Source of the DNA: Parvibaculum sp045863935
Lineage (GTDB): Bacteria > Pseudomonadota > Alphaproteobacteria > Parvibaculales > Parvibaculaceae
Direction of reading: 5' to 3'
NCBI RefSeq assembly: GCF_045863935.1
Contig: NZ_BTVP01000017.1
Span: forward strand, 1-64,000
DNA: 64,000 nt
Shown here: in pieces, positions 56,838-64,000 of the stretch
Layout: every line of letters starts with the position of its first letter
Numbering within the stretch: the stretch's first letter is position 1
Position numbers and translations under genes: made by a program
Notes under the pieces: generated by a model
The model's input: the letters and a program-made list of their open reading frames with translations, nothing else
What the model was told of the DNA's origin: nothing
Databases searched by the model: none

Positions 56838-58223
56838 ATGAGCGATCGTGAAAGACCGGGCCCCGCGGGCTGGGCCACTATGGGCGAATTCAATGCCTTC
56901 CTCGCCGAGCATGGCGATATCGACTACCTCGATGCCGTCTTCGTGGACATGTGCGGCACGGTGCGCGGCAAGCGCTTCCCCTCCGAAGAGGCCGACAAGG
57001 TGTTCAGCGACGGCGTGCAGATGCCGCAGTCGATTTATTTCTTCGACGTGACGGGCGTGAACGAAGACATCCTCGGCATGGGCTTCTCGGATGGCGACCC
57101 GGATGCGCAGGCTCACCCCGTCGCCGGCTCCATCGTGCCCGTTCCCTGGGCGTCGATGAAGCAGGCCCAGGTCCTCATGACCATGGTGGATGGCGATGGC
57201 GAACCGCTCATGCTGGAGCCGCGCAACGTGCTTGCCCGCGTCGTGAAGAAGCTCGAAGAGATCGGGCTCAAGGCAACCGTCGCCTGCGAGTTCGAGTTCT
57301 ATCTTCTCGACAAGGACATGGACCGCAAGGGCCGTCCGCAGGCGCCCATCAATCCGGCGACGGGCTTGCGTGAAACGGCGAACGAAGTCTATGGCATCAC
57401 GGAACTGGACGGCTTCATGGGCCTCCTGAAGGACATCGACGAGGCCGCCGCCGCGCAGGGCGTGCCCGCGTCGGGCGCCACCGCCGAGTTCGCGCCCGGT
57501 CAATATGAAATCAACCTGAAGCATGAAGACGATGTTGTCCGCGCGGGCGATCACGCCATCATGCTTCGTCATCTGATCGGCACCATCGCCCGCAAGCACA
57601 ACTTCCTTGCGAGCTTCATGGCGAAGCCTTTCGTCGGCCAGACGGGCAACGGCATGCACGTTCACTGCTCGGTGATGGACGAGAAGGGTAACAACATCTT
57701 CGACGATGGCACGGATGAAGGTTCGCCTAGGCTCCGCCATGCGATCGGCGGCCTGCAGGCGACGCTTGGCGACGCCATGGCCTTCTTCGCGCCGAACCTC
57801 AATTCCTATCGCCGCTTCGGCCCCAATCTCTTTGTGCCGGTGAACCGCACCTGGGGCTACAACAACCGCTCGGTCGCCTTCCGCGTGCCGAACGGCTCGT
57901 CGGATTCACGCCGCATCGAACACCGGGTCTCGGGCGCCGACGCCAATCCCTATCTGGTGCTCGCAGCGATCCTCGCCGGCATCCACCACGGCATCGTCAA
58001 CGAAATCGATCCGGGCGATCCCGCCGAAGGCAATGCCTGCGAGATCATGGACGAAGGCATCCCCTTCTATCTGCCGAGCGCCCTGAAGCGCCTGCGCAAC
58101 TCCGACGTCATGCGCGACTATCTCACCGAGCACTATGTCGACGTCTATGCCGAAACCAAGATGCTGGAATTCGACAAGTTCCAGCGCGCCATCTCGCCGC
58201 TCGAATACGACTGGTATCTCTGA
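56838..58223 (+). CDS. Glutamine-synthetase-family ligase, PuuA-like
   Basis: 461 aa from the ATG at 56838. IDYLDAVFVDMCGTVRGKRF at the N-terminus, ACEFEFYLLDKDMDRKGRP, ATAEFAPGQYEINLKHEDDVVRAGDHAIMLRHLIGTIARKHNFLASFMAKPF, GNGMHVHCSV and WGYNNRSVAFRVP match gamma-glutamyl-polyamine ligases more than ammonia-assimilating GlnA. No adenylylation-site pattern of GlnA is seen. It should ligate glutamate to an amine such as putrescine for oxidation by the preceding flavoprotein. Confidence 0.88.
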   Translation: MSDRERPGPAGWATMGEFNAFLAEHGDIDYLDAVFVDMCGTVRGKRFPSEEADKVFSDGVQMPQSIYFFDVTGVNEDILGMGFSDGDPDAQAHPVAGSIVPVPWASMKQAQVLMTMVDGDGEPLMLEPRNVLARVVKKLEEIGLKATVACEFEFYLLDKDMDRKGRPQAPINPATGLRETANEVYGITELDGFMGLLKDIDEAAAAQGVPASGATAEFAPGQYEINLKHEDDVVRAGDHAIMLRHLIGTIARKHNFLASFMAKPFVGQTGNGMHVHCSVMDEKGNNIFDDGTDEGSPRLRHAIGGLQATLGDAMAFFAPNLNSYRRFGPNLFVPVNRTWGYNNRSVAFRVPNGSSDSRRIEHRVSGADANPYLVLAAILAGIHHGIVNEIDPGDPAEGNACEIMDEGIPFYLPSALKRLRNSDVMRDYLTEHYVDVYAETKMLEFDKFQRAISPLEYDWYL

Positions 58224-58252
58224 GACCGAACTCCCAGGGACTTAAACAATTT

Positions 58253-58289
58253 CGTCATGGCCCGCTTTATGCGGGCCATCCACGTCTTT
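58253..58289. repeat. REP-like palindrome, GTA-region family
   Basis: Contains GGCCCGC/GCGGGCC and matches the reverse complement of 7797-7833 at nearly every position, 50 kb away. Confidence 0.85.
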
Positions 58290-58346
58290 CTTCGGCTTTG
58301 GCTATGCTGTGGATTGGGATTTAACGGGGTATCGAAAAGTTAAGGC

Positions 58347-58560
58347 TCAAGCCACCGGCAGCGTGAAACTCACCGTCGTGCCGACGCCCTCGGTGCTCTC
58401 GATGGTCAGCGTACCGCCGTGAAGTTCCACGAGCGAGCGCGACAGCGCGAGGCCGAGCCCCGTGCCCTTGTGCTTCTTCGAATGCTGGTTTTCCACCTGC
58501 TCGAAGGGGCGGCCGATGTTCGGCAGGGCGCTGGCCGGAATGCCGATGCCGGTGTCGGCC
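58347..58560 (-). pseudogene. Duplicated 3' fragment of the downstream-strand kinase gene
   Basis: About 205 bp with ~96% identity (8 differences) to the end of the kinase gene at 59818-60022. It encodes the last ATP-binding segment from DTGIGIPASALPNIGRPF to FTLPVA and a stop, with no start of its own. It lies on the far side of the HsdR_N-type gene and is a leftover or donor copy of the kinase 3' end. Confidence 0.9.
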
Positions 58561-58568
58561 TAGTTGGC

Positions 58569-59672
58569 CTACGCTTCCTCCGGGAGTCCTTGCGGGGCGG
58601 ATGGTGTAGTGGGAGAGACACTGCGGTCACTATATTTCGCCGCTGTGGAACGAAGCCGTTCTGCAAAATCATATATATCGTCAATGGAAGATATCGCCAA
58701 CTTCTCTTCCGCTCCGTTATCGAACAGACTGAGGTATTTAACCGAACGGTTCAGGTGAAGTCTTGCCAATGGCCTGCGGTTGTTGTCGTCTATCAGGATA
58801 CCGCAATACGATTTTTGATCACGCATAACAACGCGACTGGCCTTGATGGTGTCCCTTACGATGGCTCTGATCATCAGGAAGCCTTCGAGTTCCTCTTCTG
58901 TAGTGATAATTTCTTCTGTAGAGGACTCCTCTGAATCGGCGTTGTCGGTGTTGGTTTCTGTGTTCGCAAGCGCTGAAGACAGCCGATTGTGTACCGAGTC
59001 CCGAATGACTTCTCGAAACGCTGTGCGGATTAGGTTTGCATATTTTTCGAGTACTGGCGCAGTGAAGCGGCCTTCGTGAACGCAAGCAGCGATCAAGCGC
59101 ACAAACTCTTCGCTTGGGTTTTCAATAAGTTTGTTAATTTCGCTTTTTATAATCGACGTGTATTTCAGCCGTTCTGCGGTTGCCAGAATTCCATTGATGT
59201 CGAACTCCGCCTTCTCGAATTTTTTCAATTCAGTTAGAAGATGCGACGGAATTTCCGCAAGATCGAACGTAAGGAACGGACGGTTGTCGAGTTTGTTGGG
59301 CTCTTCGAGATCACTGTGAAAGTGGAAGAGGCGCCCGTTCGTCAAGATGGCGAACTTGGCTTTTGTTACGGAGAAGTACCGGTAAAGCTGCGCGAGGTGC
59401 ACTTTGTCGAGTACCGTGGTAATCGGCTTGCACTCGACTAAGATACGAATCTCGTCGTCGATTTTAATCGCGTAGTCAACTTTCTCGCCCTTCTTTCCGA
59501 CAACGTCAGCCGTAAATTCTGGAATCACCTCCGCCGGATTGAAGACGTCATATCCCAACGCCTGGAAGAAGGGCAAAACGACGGCGGTTTTGACTGCCTC
59601 CTCTGTCACCATGGAAGCTGAATGTTCCTTCACACGCTCAGACAACTGACGAAGAAGCTGCTCCATAGTCAT
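58569..59672 (-). CDS. Orphan HsdR_N-type restriction endonuclease-like protein
   Basis: 367 aa from the ATG at 59672, which has GAGGG at good spacing; 18 further in-frame codons upstream lack one. TEEAVKTAVVLPFFQALGYDVFNPAEVIPEFTADVVGKKGEKVDYAIKIDDEIRILVECKP carries a PD-(D/E)xK-like core (VDYA...VECK) shared with the N-terminus of type I restriction subunits. HLAQLYRYFSVTKAKFAILTNGRLFHFHSDLEEPNKLD continues the family. No helicase, methylase or specificity gene is near, so it is an orphan. It is clearly AT-richer than its neighbours. A TTGACA element (59726-59731, minus) is a possible -35. Confidence 0.88.
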   Translation of the reverse strand: MTMEQLLRQLSERVKEHSASMVTEEAVKTAVVLPFFQALGYDVFNPAEVIPEFTADVVGKKGEKVDYAIKIDDEIRILVECKPITTVLDKVHLAQLYRYFSVTKAKFAILTNGRLFHFHSDLEEPNKLDNRPFLTFDLAEIPSHLLTELKKFEKAEFDINGILATAERLKYTSIIKSEINKLIENPSEEFVRLIAACVHEGRFTAPVLEKYANLIRTAFREVIRDSVHNRLSSALANTETNTDNADSEESSTEEIITTEEELEGFLMIRAIVRDTIKASRVVMRDQKSYCGILIDDNNRRPLARLHLNRSVKYLSLFDNGAEEKLAISSIDDIYDFAERLRSTAAKYSDRSVSPTTPSAPQGLPEEA

Positions 59673-59808
59673 GACCGCCCTCATATCTGGATTGCTCAGA
59701 ACAGAGCACCAGTTACGGGAAAACATGTCAAGGTTAGGGGGGCGACAGCAGAACGCTTTTAATTAGCGAAAACGCTCTACTTCTCTTGATGTGCGGGTAT
59801 TAGTGGCT

Positions 59809-61635
59809 TCAACTCGCCACCGGCAGCGTGAAACTCACCGTCGTGCCGACGCCCTCGGTGCTCTCGATCGTCAGCGTACCGCCGTGAAGTTCCACGAGCG
59901 AGCGGGAGAGTGCGAGGCCGAGCCCCGTGCCCTTGTGCTTCTTCGAATGCTGGCTTTCCACCTGCTCGAAGGGGCGGCCGATGTTCGGCATCGCGCTGGC
60001 CGGAATGCCGATGCCGGTATCCTCGACCGAAATGGTGACGAAGCGGTCGTCTGCCTTTCCCTTGAGATGGATCGTGCCGCCCGCGGGCGTGAACTTCACC
60101 GCATTCGAGAGCAGGTTCAGCAGCACCTGTTTCACCGCGCGCTTGTCGGCGTTCACGGCCGGCAGGTGCGGCAGTTCGTTCTCGATCGTCACCTTCGCGA
60201 CGTCCGCGCGGCCGGAAACGAGCCGGAGCGACTCTTCCGTCACCTCCGCCACGTCGAGCGGCTGCGCCTCCAGCGTCATGCGCCCGGCTTCGATCTTCGA
60301 CATGTCCAGAATGTCGTTGATGAGTTCGAGCAGATGTGTGCCGCTCGCATGGATGTCGGTCGCATATTCCTTGTATTTCGGCGAACCGAGTTCACCGAAA
60401 AGACCGGACCCCATGATCTCCGAAAAGCCGATGATGGCGTTGAGCGGCGTGCGCAGTTCGTGGCTCATATTGGCGAGGAATTCCGACTTGGAACGGTTCG
60501 CCGCTTCCGCGCGCGTCTTTTCCGACGCGTATTTCTCCGCGAGGTCCACAAGCTGCCGCGCCTGCTCCTGCAGCTTGCGCCGCGAGGCTTCGAGGTCGCG
60601 CACCGTCTTTTCGAGCGCCGACTTGTTGTCGGTCAGCGCCGCTTCCTGTTCCTTGATCGCCGTGATGTCGGTGCCGACATTCACATGTCCGCCCGTCTTC
60701 GTGCGCCGCTCGCTGATCTGCAGCCAGCGCCCGGTCGGCAGGCGGATTTCGCTGAACGCCGTTTCCGCTTCCGCGCTTTCCGCCACCGGCCAGGCATCGC
60801 CCACGCCCGCGCGCGCCATCACGTCGTCGCGCGCCATGCCGGGTGCCATCGCCTCTTCGGAGAGGTTCAGGAATTCGCCGAGCTTGCTGTTTGCGGTAAC
60901 GAGCCTTCCTTCTGCGTCCCACAGCACGAAGGCCTCGCCCACGCTTTCGATCGCGTCGCGCAGCCGCTCGTTTGCTTCCGACACGCGTTCTTCGGCAATC
61001 TTCTGTTCGGTGATGTCGATGGTGATGCCGACGAGCCGGTCGCCCGCTGCGCGGTTGCCGCTCCAGACCTGCCCCTTGGCATGCATCCACACCCAGCTTC
61101 CATCCGCGTGGCGCAGCCGGAATGTCGTGTCGTAGGAGCGCGAGGATCGCGTCACCGCCTGAGCGATCTCGTCGATCGCATCCATGTCGTCGGGATGAGT
61201 GAACGCCTTGATCTCGTTCGGCGAAAGCCGCTTCGAAGGCTGCTTCAGCCCCACCATGTCGAACATGGCCGACGACCAGTAGACGCGGTTCTCGCTGAGA
61301 TCCCAGTCCCAGATGCCGCAGCGCGCGCCCGCAAAGGCCATGTCGAAGCGGTGCTGGTTCTCGACAAGCGCCGCTTCCGCCTCGAGCTTGCTCTCGCGAA
61401 GCCGCACCAGCATGTAGGCGAGAACGAGGTAGCCGCCCGAAAGGAGCGAGGAGAAGATGAGCGCGCGCGACACCCCATCCTCCGCATAAAGCGCGACATT
61501 GAGCGTGGCGAGCGCCAGGCCCGACACGCCGAGCGCAAGCCGCGGCAGCAATCCGGCGGGCAGGGCGCGGCGGCGCCGGCCCGTGGCCTCGCGCCACTTC
61601 ATCGCATCATGCCTTGTCGTCGTTGCGTCGCTCAT
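59809..61635 (-). CDS. PAS-domain histidine kinase, PleC/PdhS-like
   Basis: 608 aa from the ATG at 61635, behind GGAAG; an upstream ATG at 61668 has no ribosome site. Two hydrophobic segments are near the N-terminus (LALGVSGLALATLNVALYA, SSLLSGGYLVLAYMLV), then two PAS domains (FDMAFAGARCGIWDWDLSENRVYW; LRDAIESVGEAFVLWDAEGRLV). His392 lies in FLANMSHELRTPLNAIIGFSEIMGSGLFG, close to PleC/DivJ/PdhS kinases. HATPase boxes are NLLSNAVKF, DTGIGIPAS and GTGLGLALSRSLVELHGG. The 3' end is duplicated at 58347-58560. Two CtrA-type boxes lie upstream. Confidence 0.92.
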   Translation of the reverse strand: MSDATTTRHDAMKWREATGRRRRALPAGLLPRLALGVSGLALATLNVALYAEDGVSRALIFSSLLSGGYLVLAYMLVRLRESKLEAEAALVENQHRFDMAFAGARCGIWDWDLSENRVYWSSAMFDMVGLKQPSKRLSPNEIKAFTHPDDMDAIDEIAQAVTRSSRSYDTTFRLRHADGSWVWMHAKGQVWSGNRAAGDRLVGITIDITEQKIAEERVSEANERLRDAIESVGEAFVLWDAEGRLVTANSKLGEFLNLSEEAMAPGMARDDVMARAGVGDAWPVAESAEAETAFSEIRLPTGRWLQISERRTKTGGHVNVGTDITAIKEQEAALTDNKSALEKTVRDLEASRRKLQEQARQLVDLAEKYASEKTRAEAANRSKSEFLANMSHELRTPLNAIIGFSEIMGSGLFGELGSPKYKEYATDIHASGTHLLELINDILDMSKIEAGRMTLEAQPLDVAEVTEESLRLVSGRADVAKVTIENELPHLPAVNADKRAVKQVLLNLLSNAVKFTPAGGTIHLKGKADDRFVTISVEDTGIGIPASAMPNIGRPFEQVESQHSKKHKGTGLGLALSRSLVELHGGTLTIESTEGVGTTVSFTLPVAS

Positions 61636-61747
61636 GCGCTCTTCCGTCCGCTCCGGGCCTGTCAGCATGGCCGCAATCCGGAAATCCCCGAATCACCGCC
61701 GTTAAAACGATGATTCGGCCTGCACGCCCCCCTGTCCATAGCTGCCG

Positions 61748-61762
61748 TTAACTTTTTGTTAA
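61748..61762 (-). promoter_or_regulatory. CtrA-type box (TTAA-N7-TTAA)
   Basis: TTAACTTTTTGTTAA matches the CtrA consensus spacing exactly, 113 bp before the kinase start. Confidence 0.6.
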
Positions 61763-61850
61763 TAGATGCAAACGGGACTCACTTCGCCAGAGGCTCGCAC
61801 TGGCTGGAATGCACGAAAACCGCCGGTTAACGATTCCTGACCGCCCGTCC

Positions 61851-61865
61851 TTAATGTCGCGTTAA
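61851..61865 (-). promoter_or_regulatory. Second CtrA-type box (TTAA-N7-TTAA)
   Basis: TTAATGTCGCGTTAA, again with exact seven-base spacing, 216 bp before the kinase start. A third half-site (GGTTAAG) follows at 61872-61878. Confidence 0.55.
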
Positions 61866-61926
61866 GCGGCATGGTTAAGATGTGCCGCCGCGGCACAAAT
61901 CGCACCGGCACGGCACAGGCCACCCG

Positions 61927-64000
61927 TCAGGCGAGCGTTTTCGTCGCGATTTCGTAGACGTCGCGCGACAGGCCCTCGGTCCCCGCGATGCGCTTGAGCT
62001 CCTTCTGCATGAGCTTCCGCCGCTTCGGCTCGAATTGCCGCCAGCTCTTGAATGTGCCGAGAAGCCGCGCCGCCACCTGCGGATTGAGCTTGTCGAGGTC
62101 GAGCACCTTGTCCGCGACGAAGCGGTAGCCCGCGCCTTTCGCATCGTGGAAGTGGAGCTGGTTCATGGATGCAAAGCTCGTGATGAGCGCCCGCACCTTG
62201 TTCGGGTTCTTCATCGTGAAGGCGGGGTGCCCCGTCAGCCGCTTCACCTCGTCCAGCGTGCCGGGTAGCGACGACATCGCCTGGATCGACAGCCACTTGT
62301 CCATGACGAGATGATCGTCCTTCCAGCGTTCGTAGAAGGCGGCGAGCGCAGCCGCACGCTCCGGGCAGTCGATATGCGAGAGCACGGAAAGCGCCGCGAT
62401 GGAATCCGTCATGTTGGATGCCGTGCGGAATTGTTCTGCGGCGAGCTTGACGCCGTCCTCGCCCGGCGCGGCGGCGAGATAGCCGAGACAGACATTGCGG
62501 AGCGCCCGGCGTCCTGCATCCCCGCCATCCGGATTATAGCGGCCCTTCACCTCCATCCGCGCATAGGCGGAAAGCAGCGCCTCCTTTGCATGAGCGGCGA
62601 TCGAACCGCGCAGGGATTCGCGTGCCTTGTGGATCGCATCCACGTCCACATTCTCGCCGATGATCTGCGCCAGCGTCTGCTCGCTCGGCAGCAGGATGAT
62701 CTGTGCCACGAAATCGGGGTCGATCTTGCGTGCGCTCAGGAGGTCCACCACCATTTCGGCAAAGGCCATGCCTTGCCGGGGCGCCGCGCCTTCCCTTGCC
62801 GCCTCGATCGTCTTGACGAGCAGCGCCGTCGCATAGCGCTGCGCCGCTTCCCAGCGGTTGAAGCTGTCGCTGTCATGCCGCATCAGGAACACGAGGTCGC
62901 GCTCCTTGAGGTTCGCGTCGAGCTTCACGGGCGCGGTAAAGCCCCGCAGCAGCGACGGCACGGGTTTCTCCGCCACATTCTTGAAACGCCAGGTGCCTTC
63001 GCGCTCCGTGAGATGCAGTACGCGCGTCTTCGCGCCCGCCTTTTCCTCGCCGTCGAGCGTGAGGGGCATGTCCTTGCCGTCCGGTCCGACAAGGCCGACC
63101 GCGACCGGAATGTGATAGGGCTCCTTCACCCGCTGCCCCGGCGTCGGCTGGCACACCTGGCTCATCTTCAGCGTATAGGTCTTGCGCGCCGCGTCGTAGC
63201 GTCCGGAAGCGAGCACTTCGGGCGTGCCCGACTGCCAGTACCAGCGCTTGAACTGCTTGAGGTCGAGCTTCGCGCCATCGGCCAGCGCGTCGAGGAAATC
63301 TTCCACCGTCGCCGCTTCGCCGTCATGCCGTTCGAAATAGAGATCCATGCCTTTGCGGAAGCGTTTCGGCCCCGCCATGGTGTGGATCATGCGGCAGAGT
63401 TCGGCGCCTTTCTCGTAGACGGTTGCCGTGTAGAAATTGTTGATCTCGATATAGCTGTCCGGCCGCACGGGATGGGCGAGCGGCCCGCCATCTTCGGGAA
63501 ACTGGTGCGCGCGCAGCAGCCGCACATCGGAAATGCGCTTCACCGGCCGCGAGCGCATGTCGCTCGTGAATTCCTGGTCGCGGAAGACCGTCAGGCCCTC
63601 CTTCAGGCAAAGCTGGAACCAGTCGCGGCAGGTGATGCGGTTGCCCGTCCAGTTGTGGAAATACTCATGCGCGATGATCGCTTCGATGGCCGCGTAATCG
63701 GCATCCGTCGCCGTATCGGACCGCGCGAGAATGTATTTGTCGTTGAAGACGTTGAGCCCCTTGTTCTCCATCGCCCCCATGTTGAACGCGCTCACCGCGA
63801 CGATCATGAAGATGTCGAGGTCGTATTCGCGCCCGAAGCGCTCCTCATCCCATTTCATCGAACGCTTCAGCGCTTCCATCGCATAGGCGCAGCGGTCCTC
63901 GTTTCCTTTTTCCACGAAGATGCGAAGCGTCATCTCCCGGCCCGACATGGTGATGAACTTGTCTTCCACCGAGGCGAGGTCGCCCGCGACGAGCGCGAAA
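61927..64000 (-). CDS. pepN: Aminopeptidase N, 5' end beyond window
   Basis: At least 691 aa are visible; the frame is open to the right edge, so the N-terminal part is missing. The M1 metallopeptidase signatures are intact: GAMEN substrate motif in FNMGAMENKGLNVFN, zinc site HEYFHNW and the second Glu in CLKEGLTVFRDQEF. The C-terminal domain ends RLLGTFKSWRQFEPKRRKLMQKELKRIAGTEGLSRDVYEIATKTLA, as in E. coli PepN. It removes N-terminal residues from peptides in the cytoplasm. Confidence 0.95.
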   Translation of the reverse strand, partial: FALVAGDLASVEDKFITMSGREMTLRIFVEKGNEDRCAYAMEALKRSMKWDEERFGREYDLDIFMIVAVSAFNMGAMENKGLNVFNDKYILARSDTATDADYAAIEAIIAHEYFHNWTGNRITCRDWFQLCLKEGLTVFRDQEFTSDMRSRPVKRISDVRLLRAHQFPEDGGPLAHPVRPDSYIEINNFYTATVYEKGAELCRMIHTMAGPKRFRKGMDLYFERHDGEAATVEDFLDALADGAKLDLKQFKRWYWQSGTPEVLASGRYDAARKTYTLKMSQVCQPTPGQRVKEPYHIPVAVGLVGPDGKDMPLTLDGEEKAGAKTRVLHLTEREGTWRFKNVAEKPVPSLLRGFTAPVKLDANLKERDLVFLMRHDSDSFNRWEAAQRYATALLVKTIEAAREGAAPRQGMAFAEMVVDLLSARKIDPDFVAQIILLPSEQTLAQIIGENVDVDAIHKARESLRGSIAAHAKEALLSAYARMEVKGRYNPDGGDAGRRALRNVCLGYLAAAPGEDGVKLAAEQFRTASNMTDSIAALSVLSHIDCPERAAALAAFYERWKDDHLVMDKWLSIQAMSSLPGTLDEVKRLTGHPAFTMKNPNKVRALITSFASMNQLHFHDAKGAGYRFVADKVLDLDKLNPQVAARLLGTFKSWRQFEPKRRKLMQKELKRIAGTEGLSRDVYEIATKTLA

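Overview
The window is GC-rich alphaproteobacterial chromosome. Several things point to a Rhizobiales-type genome: a gene transfer agent (GTA) structural cluster, a ccmI-ccmE-ccmF-ccmH block followed by degP, a two-component pair and glnE, TTAA-N7-TTAA (CtrA-type) boxes, and many acyl-CoA/CoA-transferase genes. A Parvibaculum-like organism is my best guess from memory of gene content. No rRNA or tRNA gene is present, so this was not checked.

Layout. 1-2.4 kb: AT-richer accessory segment with a GrlR-like gene cut by the left edge, a DUF3892 gene, and a phosphoribosyltransferase-fold gene between two copies of a ~70-bp repeat. 2.4-17.9 kb: a GTA/HK97-type head-tail cluster, all on +, with portal, prohead protease, capsid, connectors, tail tube, chaperones, short tape measure, baseplate/hub proteins, NlpC/P60 peptidase, the 1282-aa host-interaction protein and a DUF2793 fibre-like protein. 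A SleB-like hydrolase and a holin-like protein follow. No terminase lies between the left edge and the portal. A signal peptidase I gene, an opposite-strand membrane gene and an intrinsic terminator sit inside the cluster between portal and protease. 18-27.5 kb: an SDR/acyl-CoA dehydrogenase/nitroreductase operon, a PepSY-response regulator-histidine kinase set, a glycine-zipper lipoprotein, an untracked 36-codon small ORF with a perfect Shine-Dalgarno, a YihY-family membrane protein and a cold-shock protein.

27.7-35.7 kb: an unknown 473-aa protein, a PLP desulfhydrase/CoA-transferase pair, a PAS histidine kinase and a penicillin-acylase-family enzyme. 35.8-47.9 kb: cytochrome c maturation genes interrupted by a GH46-like hydrolase, then DegP protease, a two-component system and glnE. 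48-58.2 kb: an operon of two phytoene-desaturase-like flavoproteins plus a GcvT-like protein, an EF-hand/ECF sigma/anti-sigma/metal-sensor-like module, and a PuuB/PuuA-like pair. 58.3-64 kb: a histidine kinase whose 3' end is duplicated around an orphan HsdR_N-type nuclease gene, two CtrA-type boxes, and pepN running off the right edge.

The most unusual signal is that two cargo genes (signal peptidase in the GTA cluster; HsdR_N-type gene behind the kinase) each lie directly behind a resident gene, on its strand, with a second copy of that gene's 3' end on the far side. This resembles cargo capture at gene 3' ends. The small ORF at 25439-25549 is the best candidate for an overlooked gene.
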